A stretch of 64,000 nt of DNA from Dyadobacter luticola (GTDB lineage Bacteria > Bacteroidota > Bacteroidia > Cytophagales > Spirosomataceae), in NCBI RefSeq assembly GCF_005860805.1, contig NZ_VCEJ01000008.1, positions 434,001-498,000 of the forward strand, written 5' to 3'. Under the pieces are notes generated by a model. The model was not told where the DNA came from. It did not search any database and was given only the letters and a program-made list of their open reading frames with translations. Made by a program: the position numbers and the translations under genes. This document shows, one piece after another, positions 33,854-41,200 of this stretch; positions within the stretch are counted from its first letter, which is position 1; every line of letters begins with the position of its first letter.

Positions 33854-34135
33854 ATGAACGAGCGTTTTAGCGCCAGTGGATTGATGAATCCATTTTTTCC
33901 TGATGAAGTCACTTTCGGAGAAAAAGGCGTAACCTTCAAAGTCAGCAAGCTTTTCAAGAGTACCGACAACTTTGTTTTTTACTCCGATATTTCCGGTGTA
34001 GAAGTGGATAGTGGAATGTTCTTTTCCACAGTGAGGATCATTCCACGCATGCGTCCTGAAATTATTATCAACAATTTTACAAAAGGAGATGCTAAGAAAG
34101 TCAAGGAGTTAATCTTGCAAAAGGTGCAGAGCTGA
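33854..34135 (+). CDS. Conserved-looking small hypothetical protein
   Basis: A 93-residue protein with alternating hydrophobic strands (VTFKVSKLF, NFVFYSDISGVEV, MFFSTVRIIPRM, EIIINNF) ending in a helix (AKKVKELILQKV). This strand pattern plus final helix resembles a small PH-like fold, but I do not recognise the family with certainty. It lacks a signal peptide or membrane helix and is probably cytoplasmic. It lies 23 bases after rsmG and just before tRNA-Asn, so it likely shares the GT2-rsmG transcript. Confidence 0.7.
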   Translation: MNERFSASGLMNPFFPDEVTFGEKGVTFKVSKLFKSTDNFVFYSDISGVEVDSGMFFSTVRIIPRMRPEIIINNFTKGDAKKVKELILQKVQS

Positions 34136-34221
34136 CATTTTTTTAAGGCATAATGTTGCGCTGTATATCCACTTTACTTACATTTGCACCCACAATTCGA
34201 GTAAACAAACCGGATTAAGAT

Positions 34222-34295
34222 TCCTGAATAGCTCAGCCGGTTAGAGCATCTGACTGTTAATCAGAGGGTCGTTGGTTCGAGCCCAACTTCGGGAG
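34222..34295 (+). tRNA. tRNA-Asn (anticodon GTT)
   Basis: All four arms pair: acceptor TCCTGAA with TTCGGGA, D arm GCTC/GAGC, anticodon stem TCTGA/TCAGA around the loop CTGTTAA, and T arm GTTGG/CCAAC with loop TTCGAGC. The anticodon GTT reads Asn codons. The discriminator base is G, and the terminal CCA is not encoded. It follows the 93-residue small protein gene by about 85 bases. Confidence 0.97.
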
Positions 34296-34320
34296 CCTTC
34301 AAACGCGGTCCGCCGCTTCG

Positions 34321-34356
34321 AAAACACTTAGTGAGAAATCGCTAAGTGTTTTTTTG
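34321..34356 (+). terminator. Intrinsic terminator after tRNA-Asn
   Basis: An AAAACACTTAG / CTAAGTGTTTT stem (34321-34331 with 34342-34352) encloses a 10-base loop. It is followed by a T run, 26 bases after the tRNA. Confidence 0.85.
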
Positions 34357-34374
34357 TTTATCAACACGTCAGAT

Positions 34375-35010
34375 TCAGAGCCAGATAATGTGGCTTCGGA
34401 AAAGCTGTATCTTTTTATTTTGCTCCATCTTTTTCAGCAACCGGGAAACCACCTCGCGGGACGTGTTGAGATCATTCGCTATTTCAGAATGGGTCATTGA
34501 AAGCTCCTTTGTACCACGGTTTTTCACCTGATTTTTTAGGTAAAATTCCAGCCGCTCGTCCATTCCTTTGAAAACAACACTGTCCAAAACGGTTAACAGC
34601 TCTTCAAACCGGGACCGGTAATTGTCGATCACGAAGTAATACCAGCTTTTGTATTGCTGCATCAGATTGTCCATCAGCTGAATAGGCACCATGATCGCGA
34701 CGGTGTCTTCCAGGGTCACTGCCGTGATCTCGCTCGTTTGCTGACGGGTGTTACAGATCATGGAAAGCGCACAGGCATTCCCGGCCTGCAATGTGTAAAT
34801 GTAAGCTTCTTCCCCATCATCACCTTCGCGATATAGCTTCACTTTTCCGCTGGCTATCAACAATGTATACTTAAAATACTGACCCGTTCGCATGATCACT
34901 TCGCCCGCTGGAATTTGCTTCAATGACGATTCTGCTGCAAGCCTTACTTTAAGTTCCGGTTCAAAATCCGGGAAAACGGTGTCCAGGTAATGTGCTGTAT
35001 CTGCGTTCAT
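34375..35010 (-). CDS. Crp/Fnr family transcriptional regulator
   Basis: A 211-residue protein with an N-terminal cyclic-nucleotide-type beta-roll (about 25-120, with IPAGEVIMRTGQYF and LLIASGKVKLYRE) and a C-terminal helix-turn-helix. Residues LSMTHSEIANDLNTSREVVSRLLKK form the recognition helix. The only two cysteines, C80 and C86, lie together in the effector domain, which would suit thiol or persulfide sensing. The ATG at 35010 has a good ribosome site (AAGGAG) 7 bases ahead, unusual in this region. It diverges from the TauE gene. A dyad between them lies 29.5 bases from both -7 elements, so the protein likely activates both. Confidence 0.9.
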   Translation of the reverse strand: MNADTAHYLDTVFPDFEPELKVRLAAESSLKQIPAGEVIMRTGQYFKYTLLIASGKVKLYREGDDGEEAYIYTLQAGNACALSMICNTRQQTSEITAVTLEDTVAIMVPIQLMDNLMQQYKSWYYFVIDNYRSRFEELLTVLDSVVFKGMDERLEFYLKNQVKNRGTKELSMTHSEIANDLNTSREVVSRLLKKMEQNKKIQLFRSHIIWL

Positions 35011-35031
35011 ATATACTCCTTGTTTGTATTC

Positions 35032-35060
35032 CAAAGTTAGCCGCAATTCATTTCCTGCAA
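35032..35060 (-). promoter_or_regulatory. Promoter of the crp/fnr gene
   Basis: On the minus strand there is a TTG (35058-35060), an 18-base spacer and a perfect -7 TAACTTTG (35032-35039). The -33 box is one base from the dyad at 35062-35075, the arrangement of a class II activator site. Confidence 0.68.
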
Positions 35061-35061
35061 T

Positions 35062-35075
35062 GTGACAATTATCAC
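35062..35075. promoter_or_regulatory. Crp/Fnr-like operator between crp and tauE
   Basis: GTGACAATTATCAC is a 14-base dyad with one mismatched pair and is close to the classic TGTGA-N6-TCAC form. Its centre is 29.5 bases from the near edge of the -7 element of both the leftward (35039) and the rightward (35098) promoter. One dimer could thus activate both genes. A separate 10-bp palindrome ACTGGCCAGT lies at 35078-35087. Confidence 0.65.
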
Positions 35076-35097
35076 TGACTGGCCAGTTTCAGGTTTC

Positions 35098-35105
35098 GAA
35101 TTTTG
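35098..35105 (+). promoter_or_regulatory. -7 element of the tauE promoter (activator-dependent type)
   Basis: GAATTTTG matches TAnnTTTG except for the first base. At the -33 place there is GAC, not TTG. The weak core fits dependence on the Crp/Fnr site 29.5 bases upstream. The leader would be about 18 bases. Confidence 0.5.
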
Positions 35106-35126
35106 TGCCTGATAAAACACATTCAC

Positions 35127-35936
35127 ATGGAAACATTTGCTTACCTGGCCTCTATCTTCATCGGCATTTCGCTGGGGCTTATTGGCGGCGGCGGTTCGAT
35201 CCTGACGGTTCCGGTGCTGGTATATCTGTTTGGGATAAGCCCGCTGGTCTCCACATCTTACTCCCTCTTCATCGTCGGCTCAACCAGTCTGATGGGCGCA
35301 TTCACCTATTATCGTAATGGACAGATCAACCTAAGAACAGCGGCGTTATTCGGAACGATTTCCATCACGACGGTTTACCTGACGAGAAAATTTCTGATGC
35401 CGATTGTGCCGGATAACCTTTTTCAGATCGGCACATTTACCATGACGGAGGCATTGCTGACCATGATCCTTTTTGCGCTATTAATGGTGGCGGCGTCCAT
35501 GGGCATGATCAGGGAAACCGAGAAAAAGCCGGGTTGCCTGAACTGCAATTTAAAGAGCAATGTGATCCGGCTGGTGCTGAGCAGCATCGGGATCGGGCTA
35601 ACGACCGGACTGCTTGGGGCGGGAGGCGGTTTTCTGTTGATCCCGACATTGGTCCTGATTATGGGAATGCCCATGCGCGAAGCAGTCGGAACTTCCCTGC
35701 TCATCATCGCGCTTAATTCGCTTATCGGTTTCCTGGGCGACCTCGGGCATTTCGAGATGGATTGGCCATTTCTTTTCAAAGTAACAACTATTGCCCTGAG
35801 TGGGATCATCGTCGGCACCTGGCTTAGCAAACGTTTGGCATCGAGTCAGTTGAAGAAAGGATTTGGGTGGTTTGTGCTGGTTATGGGTTTATTTATTATT
35901 ACAAAAGAGCTGGTCTGGCCATTGCTGGCGGGCTAA
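35127..35936 (+). CDS. TauE/SafE family anion (sulfite) exporter
   Basis: A membrane protein of 269 residues with about eight helices in two similar halves. Each half opens with a glycine-rich motif: GISLGLIGGGGSILTVPVLV near residue 12 and GLTTGLLGAGGGFLLIPTLV near 155. Family members export sulfite or other sulfur-containing anions. The loop in the middle has CLNCNLKS, a Cys pair that may be redox-active. The ATG at 35127 follows the predicted transcript start closely; a start eight codons earlier would place it at the -7 element. Divergent from the Crp/Fnr gene and upstream of the MBL-rhodanese gene. Confidence 0.88.
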   Translation: METFAYLASIFIGISLGLIGGGGSILTVPVLVYLFGISPLVSTSYSLFIVGSTSLMGAFTYYRNGQINLRTAALFGTISITTVYLTRKFLMPIVPDNLFQIGTFTMTEALLTMILFALLMVAASMGMIRETEKKPGCLNCNLKSNVIRLVLSSIGIGLTTGLLGAGGGFLLIPTLVLIMGMPMREAVGTSLLIIALNSLIGFLGDLGHFEMDWPFLFKVTTIALSGIIVGTWLSKRLASSQLKKGFGWFVLVMGLFIITKELVWPLLAG

Positions 35937-35965
35937 AATGCTTTTAAACAAAAAATTTCAGGCAG

Positions 35966-35979
35966 GTAACAAATGTCAC
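35966..35979. promoter_or_regulatory. Second Crp/Fnr-like operator, before the MBL-rhodanese gene
   Basis: GTAACAAATGTCAC resembles the dyad at 35062-35075: over a 19-base window that includes flanking bases, 15 positions agree, and both are followed by TGAC. Its centre is 29.5 bases from the -7 element at 36002, the same distance as in the tauE promoter. Confidence 0.6.
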
Positions 35980-36001
35980 TGACCCGGGAAGCCGGACTTC
36001 T

Positions 36002-36009
36002 GAAATTTG
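36002..36009 (+). promoter_or_regulatory. -7 element of the MBL-rhodanese promoter
   Basis: GAAATTTG differs from TAnnTTTG at the first base, exactly as in the tauE promoter. GAC again replaces the -33 TTG. The spacing to the upstream dyad is also the same. Confidence 0.5.
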
Positions 36010-36037
36010 CATCAATAACAAATCAAAAAATCGGATT

Positions 36038-37459
36038 ATGAAAATCGAACAGATCTATACCGGGTGTCTTGCACAGGGCGCTTATTATATTGAAAGCAAT
36101 GGCGAAGCGGTGGTGATTGACCCGCTCAGAGAAGTGGAGCCTTACATCAGTCGCGCGGAAAAAAGCGGGGCGAACATTAAATATGTGCTGGAAACGCATT
36201 TTCATGCGGATTTTGTCTCCGGTCATCTGGATCTGGCAGAGAAAACAGGCGCACAAATTGTATTTGGACCAACGGCCCGGCCAGAATTTGAAGCGCATAT
36301 CGCAACCGATGGTGAGTTGCTGCAAGTTGGTGATGTCACCATTAAGGTCCTGCATACGCCCGGCCACACGATGGAAAGCACTTGCTATCTGCTACGTGAT
36401 GCAACGGGTAAAGACATGGCCATTTTCACCGGAGACACCTTGTTTATCGGAGATGTAGGCCGCCCGGACCTGGCGCAAAAAACAGCAGCTGATCTCACGC
36501 AGGAAAAGCTCGCCAGTCATTTATTTAAGTCATTAAGAACAAAAATCAGGCCGCTGGCGGACGACATTGTGGTATATCCCGCGCACGGAGCCGGCAGTGC
36601 CTGCGGTAAAAATATGAGCAAGGAAACGATCGACACATTAGGCAATCAAAAGCGCACAAACTACGCGCTGCGCCTGGATATGACGGAAGATGAATTTGTA
36701 AAAGAAGTTACCAAAGGACTCGCGCCTCCCCCGGCCTATTTCCCCGAAAATGTGATGATGAACATGCAGGGATACGATCGCATTGACACGGTTATGCAGC
36801 GCGGAAATCGCGCACTCGATCCGGATGCGTTCGAAGCGGCCGCCAATGAAACCGACGCCATCCTGCTCGACACGCGTGAAGCGTCGGTTTTTGCAGAAGG
36901 CTTTATTCCAAATGCAATCAACATTGGCATTGACGGAAGCTTTGCGCCGTGGGTAGGCGCAATGATGCCCGACATCAAACAAAATATCCTTATTATTTCG
37001 GACGCAGGACGGGAAGAAGAAGTCATCACCCGGCTCGCCCGCGTCGGCTATGATCATACGATCGGTTATCTGAATGGCGGTTTTGAAGCCTGGCAAAGGG
37101 CAGGCAAAGAAATAGATCAGATCGAATCTGTTACCGCGAGCGAAATGGCGCAGCGACTACATGACGATCCCACATTGACCGTGCTGGATGTAAGAAAACC
37201 GGGCGAACATTTCTCAGAGCATTTCATCGGATCGGAGAACATTCCGCTGGAAGATTTGAATGAACATTTTTCTCAAATCAATAAAAACAAGATCTATCTC
37301 GTGCATTGCGCTTCCGGTTACCGGTCCATGATTTTCAACTCCATTTTGAAATCAAGAGGATATGATCGTGTGGTGAATGTAACCGGCGGATTCAAGGCGA
37401 TCAAGGAATCGGGTCTTTTTCAGATCAGCCATTATGTTTGTCCAAGCACTATTTTGTAA
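36038..37459 (+). CDS. MBL-fold hydrolase fused to two rhodanese domains (persulfide dioxygenase type)
   Basis: The N-terminal metallo-beta-lactamase domain (about 1-225) has LETHFHADFVSGHLDLAEK (metal ligands), HTPGHTMES, FTGDTLFIGDVGRPDL and VYPAHGAGS, the pattern of persulfide dioxygenases. Two rhodanese domains follow. The first (about 255-360) has DTREASVFAEGFIPNAINI but at the active loop reads ISDAGREEE, without the cysteine. The second (about 365-465) has LDVRKPGEHF and the active loop VHCASGYRS. Relatives oxidise glutathione or other persulfides to sulfite and pass sulfur between domains. The TauE exporter upstream and the YeeE transporters downstream fit a sulfide-handling set. A probable Crp/Fnr-activated promoter precedes it. 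Confidence 0.9.
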   Translation: MKIEQIYTGCLAQGAYYIESNGEAVVIDPLREVEPYISRAEKSGANIKYVLETHFHADFVSGHLDLAEKTGAQIVFGPTARPEFEAHIATDGELLQVGDVTIKVLHTPGHTMESTCYLLRDATGKDMAIFTGDTLFIGDVGRPDLAQKTAADLTQEKLASHLFKSLRTKIRPLADDIVVYPAHGAGSACGKNMSKETIDTLGNQKRTNYALRLDMTEDEFVKEVTKGLAPPPAYFPENVMMNMQGYDRIDTVMQRGNRALDPDAFEAAANETDAILLDTREASVFAEGFIPNAINIGIDGSFAPWVGAMMPDIKQNILIISDAGREEEVITRLARVGYDHTIGYLNGGFEAWQRAGKEIDQIESVTASEMAQRLHDDPTLTVLDVRKPGEHFSEHFIGSENIPLEDLNEHFSQINKNKIYLVHCASGYRSMIFNSILKSRGYDRVVNVTGGFKAIKESGLFQISHYVCPSTIL

Positions 37460-37542
37460 GCCGGCTTTCCCATTTTTCGAATCAAAGTTTCTCAAGCATT
37501 GTTTCTACATTCAAAGGAGATTTTAAACATAAAAGCACATTC

Positions 37543-38106
37543 ATGCTGGAATTAATCAAACAGCCGTGGCCCTGGTACATTGCGGGTCCCCTGATCGGGC
37601 TCACCTTGCCGGCCCTGCTGATATTAGGAAATAAATCGTTCGGGATTTCGTCATCGCTGCGTCATGTGTGCGCCGCTTGTTTTCCCGCCAAGATTCCCTT
37701 TTTTGAATACAATTGGAAAAAAGAAACTTGGAATCTGTTGTTCGTACTGGGCATTTTCTTCGGAGGGGTGATTGCCGCCAACTTCCTGGCAAACCCAAAT
37801 CCAGTCCAGGTTACAGCAAACCTGACAAAAGAGCTGGCCCGCTACGGCATCACCGACTTTTCGTCCCTGGTGCCCGTCGATATTGTGAGCTGGAAAAGCT
37901 TGTTGACCCTTCCGGGGTTGATCATGCTGGTCGGCGGCGGATTTCTGGTGGGTTTCGGGACGCGTTATGCGGGTGGCTGCACGAGCGGTCACGCTATTAT
38001 GGGACTGTCCACATTGCAATGGCCATCGCTGGTCGCCACGATCTGCTTTATGATCGGAGGGTTTGTGATGGCCAACTGGATTTTGCCCGCGATTTTGAAT
38101 TTATAG
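37543..38106 (+). CDS. YeeE/YedE family sulfur transporter, first subunit-like protein
   Basis: A membrane protein of about 187 residues with four or five helices. The YeeE signature GFGTRYAGGCTSGHAIMGLS includes the conserved cysteine that takes part in thiosulfate or sulfur transfer in the structure-solved relative. Near the N-terminus is VCAACFPAKIPFF. The ATG at 37543 is chosen because it begins just before the first helix; an earlier start (37438) would overlap the MBL gene. With the next gene it makes a two-part YeeE/PmpAB-like importer. The probable cargo is thiosulfate or another reduced sulfur species. Confidence 0.88.
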   Translation: MLELIKQPWPWYIAGPLIGLTLPALLILGNKSFGISSSLRHVCAACFPAKIPFFEYNWKKETWNLLFVLGIFFGGVIAANFLANPNPVQVTANLTKELARYGITDFSSLVPVDIVSWKSLLTLPGLIMLVGGGFLVGFGTRYAGGCTSGHAIMGLSTLQWPSLVATICFMIGGFVMANWILPAILNL

Positions 38107-38124
38107 CATTAAAAAGAATTTGAT

Positions 38125-38625
38125 ATGCAGCACATTGCAAAAGAAACGAGCGAACACGCCATCCGCGCCACGGACGCCATTTGTATCAATGAGAGTGAAG
38201 AAAATACGCCCTGGTACGGCAACATTAAATATCTGATCGTCGGCATTCTTTTTGGGATTGTCTTCGTCAAATCAGAAGTTATCAGCTGGTTTAGGATACA
38301 GGAAATGTTCCGGCTGGAATCGTTTCACATGTATGGGGTGATCGGGAGCGCCGTCGCTGTTGGTATGCTGTCTGTGTGGCTGATCAAAAAGTTCAACATT
38401 AAAACTGTGCACGGCGAGCAGATCACTTTCACCAAAAAGCAGTTTAACAAAGGGCAGATTTATGGCGGGTTGTTATTCGGGTTAGGCTGGGCACTGACGG
38501 GCGCTTGTCCGGGGCCCTTGTTTGCACAGATCGGATTTGGCGCAACCGTTGTGATTGTGCCGCTGCTCAGCGCAATTGCCGGCACGTGGGTTTACGGTTA
38601 TTTCCGGGATCGGCTGCCGCACTAA
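38125..38625 (+). CDS. YeeE/YedE family sulfur transporter, second subunit-like protein (DUF6691 type)
   Basis: A 166-residue membrane protein that starts 18 bases after its partner. Four helices are visible (ILFGIVFVKSEVISWF, GVIGSAVAVGMLSVWL, GLLFGLGWALTGACPGPLFA and VIVPLLSAIAGTWVYG). The ALTGACPGPLFAQIG segment holds the conserved cysteine of this half. A soluble, charged stretch opens the protein. Its place next to the first YeeE protein and the persulfide enzyme supports a joint role in moving sulfur compounds across the inner membrane. Confidence 0.87.
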   Translation: MQHIAKETSEHAIRATDAICINESEENTPWYGNIKYLIVGILFGIVFVKSEVISWFRIQEMFRLESFHMYGVIGSAVAVGMLSVWLIKKFNIKTVHGEQITFTKKQFNKGQIYGGLLFGLGWALTGACPGPLFAQIGFGATVVIVPLLSAIAGTWVYGYFRDRLPH

Positions 38626-38655
38626 TAAGACATTCTTAAAAGCAGGATCTTAGGA

Positions 38656-39342
38656 TTAATTAAGCAAAGCTTTCAGCGCAGCTTCGTCCTGAAAGCCAAG
38701 CTTCCTGTCGGTCAGTTTACCATTGCGGAAGATCAGGATTGTGGGTAGTTCTTCAATCTGGTAAGCCTTCATGAGCGGTTTTTCGGTATCGGCATTCAGT
38801 TTTACAATCGTCGCTTTTCCCGCGATTTGCTGAGAAACCTGATCAATGATCGGCGCCATTTTTTTGCAGGGGGCACACCAACTTGCATACACATCCACCA
38901 TTACCAGTTTTTGGGACCTGATCAGGCTGTCGAAACGGGCAGCATTCCACTCGGGCTTTGCGGTCGACTTTTTCACACCAGCCACAGGCATCATGCGGGC
39001 AGACCATTTCAGGTAACCGCCTTTCATCTCATGGACATCATTAAAACCCATTTTATGCAGTTTTTCGGCAGCCATTTTGCTGCGTCCGCCCGATAAGCAA
39101 TACACAAAAACGGGCTTATCCTTGTCCAGTTTAGCTAGCGACTGATCAAACGACGCACTTTGAGCATCAATATTCACCGCGTCCGGCAAGTGGCCGTCGG
39201 CAAATTCACCCGGTGTCCTCACGTCGATCAGCTGCGGTTGACGGGCTTCTTTAAGTTGCAAAGCAAACGTATCCGGGGCTACACTTTGCGCCAGCAGGAC
39301 CTGGCTAAAAAGCAAAAATGAAAAGAGCAATTTATACTTCAT
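38656..39342 (-). CDS. Secreted rhodanese-thioredoxin fusion
   Basis: The signal peptide KYKLLFSFLLFSQVLLAQ sends the protein to the periplasm. The rhodanese domain (about 25-115) has LIDVRTPGEFADGHLPDAVNI and active site FVYCLSGGRSKMAA with its cysteine. The thioredoxin domain (about 130-228) has the active site ASWCAPCKKMAP. In combination it could take sulfane sulfur on the first cysteine and reduce it on the second. It lies on the opposite strand to the transporters and converges with them. Its upstream region has no clear copy of the Crp/Fnr dyad. Confidence 0.9.
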   Translation of the reverse strand: MKYKLLFSFLLFSQVLLAQSVAPDTFALQLKEARQPQLIDVRTPGEFADGHLPDAVNIDAQSASFDQSLAKLDKDKPVFVYCLSGGRSKMAAEKLHKMGFNDVHEMKGGYLKWSARMMPVAGVKKSTAKPEWNAARFDSLIRSQKLVMVDVYASWCAPCKKMAPIIDQVSQQIAGKATIVKLNADTEKPLMKAYQIEELPTILIFRNGKLTDRKLGFQDEAALKALLN

Positions 39343-39508
39343 AAGGTATTTGTTTTGACTGAAACGACACAGAAAGCCTTTTGGTCTGCCAATCAGTTTG
39401 AACTCTCGGTAGAAAACGTCAATTCAATACTTAATCCGGCAACCGGGACGCACATATAAAGATCCGCCCTCCGGGGCTCAAATTTGGCTAAACTATCCTG
39501 AAAATCCC

Positions 39509-41188
39509 ATGCGGCGCAGAGCGATTATTGTAATAGGTATCCTGCTCGTCGCGGGAGCGGCATTTTTTTTAATCAGGAAAAAAGTTGGCTTTTCGGGATT
39601 TGGTGGCAGTTCGGTCGAAATTCCATTTCATGAGCCGGTATTGGCGGTGTATAATCGTTTTTCCAATTCAAAAAACCTCCCTGACACTTCCACAGAACAC
39701 ATTTCGATACTGCTAGACAAGGCGGCTACCGCTGGTTTTTTCAGCGAACTCGGGCAGCAGCTGTCTTCAAAGAAAACTGTCATCGTCACCGTGAAACTCA
39801 CAGGACCATCGGACGGGAGTTTGTTGCCGGCAGTTGTTGGAGGGTCTTATGACAAAGCTTTTGCGCAGCTTTTTGAAACATTCAAAAAACATACTTCGGC
39901 TGTTTTTGTCAGGTTAAATCCTGAAATGGAAGTGCCGGTGAAAACCTATCCCTGGCAGTACCAGTCGTCGCAGGCTTATGCGGATGCCTTCCGACATTTT
40001 GCCAAGTTATGTAAAGTGGCTGCGCCAAATGTCCAACTAGTCTGGTCGCCAGCGGGTTACCCTGGCACCGAAGAATATTATCCCGGCGATGAATTTACGG
40101 ACCTGATCAGCATTACCCTTAAAAGCGACCTGGAAAAGTGGCTGGAAGCTTACCCGCCTTATCCCGATTTGCAGACCGAGGTCAAAAGAAAAATCCATCG
40201 GGTCAGGTTTATGCCAAAGCCGGTGATCATCCTGGGTAAAGAAGCGTTGAAAACAGATTCCGCGAAGGCAGCCATTGAAGAAGGGCTTGCGCAGGTCAGA
40301 AGAGAGGCGTCCATCATTTATTCGACGGCAGTTTTTAAAAATATAAACAAAAATCCGGCAAGAGCGAACACCCCGATAGTCGGTGTTTATGATCCGAAAT
40401 TGTTGCTGACCGGCTCGGCTTCGGTAAATGCTGAACATATCTTCATTGATCTGGCGCACATTCAAACCGGCAGTTTTCAAAAGGAATTAAGCGCGATCCT
40501 TAAAAGGAAGCACGTGCCTATCATCAGCTTCGAACCCTGGCGCGACCAAAAGGTGAGGAAGGATACCAATGTGCTCCGAAACACGATCAACGGGGTTTAT
40601 GATGAGGAGTTTAAAAAGCTTTACGGGATACTAAAAGCGTCGGGAAGTGTGGTTTATCTGCGTTTTGCACACGAAATGGAAATCCCGATCCACCGCTACG
40701 CCTGGCAGATCCAGGATCCGGTTTTATACATCAAGGCATTCCGGTACTTTATGGAACTGGGTGGGCGCGACGAGAAAATCAAGCGCGTCTGGGGACCGGC
40801 GGGCGACCGCGGCTCGATGGAATGGTGGCCGGGCGAAGATGTTGTGGATTTCGTGAGCATTGCCATTTACGGCTTGCCCGACAAAAACATTACCGACCCC
40901 AAAATGCAGGAATCGTTCAGTACCATTTATGAACGGAAGTTTCACCGGGTTGGTTTTTCAGGAAAACCCATTTTTGTGACAGAATTTGGGGTAAAAGGCC
41001 CGGAAGATTACAAGCAAAAGTGGATCGAAGATGCGGCAGAGTTGATCAAAAAACATAAGGAAATTGCCGGGATCAGCTATTTTAACCTGGCCGATAACCC
41101 CGAAGCCTGGGGCGACATTCCAGCCCCTGATTGGAGCATTCAGCGAAGCACATTTGAAACATTCATCCAGAAACTCTCCGCTCCATAA
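39509..41188 (+). CDS. Membrane-anchored tandem GH26-like protein
   Basis: After an N-terminal helix (IIVIGILLVAGAAFFLIRK), two GH26-like TIM barrels follow at about 35-285 and 290-559. They align well with each other. The second has YLRFAHEMEIPIHRYAW with the acid/base Glu, RVWGPAGDRGSMEWWPG, and IFVTEFGVKG with the nucleophile Glu. The first keeps PEMEVPVKTYPW but has no Glu at the nucleophile position (ILGKEALK aligned to VTEFGVKG) and lost the His. GH26 enzymes cut beta-mannan, beta-xylan or mixed-linkage glucan. Only the second barrel is likely active. The protein is placed next to a GT2 synthase on the opposite strand. Substrate unknown. Confidence 0.78.
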   Translation: MRRRAIIVIGILLVAGAAFFLIRKKVGFSGFGGSSVEIPFHEPVLAVYNRFSNSKNLPDTSTEHISILLDKAATAGFFSELGQQLSSKKTVIVTVKLTGPSDGSLLPAVVGGSYDKAFAQLFETFKKHTSAVFVRLNPEMEVPVKTYPWQYQSSQAYADAFRHFAKLCKVAAPNVQLVWSPAGYPGTEEYYPGDEFTDLISITLKSDLEKWLEAYPPYPDLQTEVKRKIHRVRFMPKPVIILGKEALKTDSAKAAIEEGLAQVRREASIIYSTAVFKNINKNPARANTPIVGVYDPKLLLTGSASVNAEHIFIDLAHIQTGSFQKELSAILKRKHVPIISFEPWRDQKVRKDTNVLRNTINGVYDEEFKKLYGILKASGSVVYLRFAHEMEIPIHRYAWQIQDPVLYIKAFRYFMELGGRDEKIKRVWGPAGDRGSMEWWPGEDVVDFVSIAIYGLPDKNITDPKMQESFSTIYERKFHRVGFSGKPIFVTEFGVKGPEDYKQKWIEDAAELIKKHKEIAGISYFNLADNPEAWGDIPAPDWSIQRSTFETFIQKLSAP

Positions 41189-41200
41189 ATGTTTAATGCG

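Noticed and set aside
39343-39508. Third copy of the Crp/Fnr dyad before the rhodanese-thioredoxin gene
   Set aside because: No stretch here fits GTnACAAnTnTCAC with acceptable mismatch, so this gene is not counted as part of the predicted regulon.
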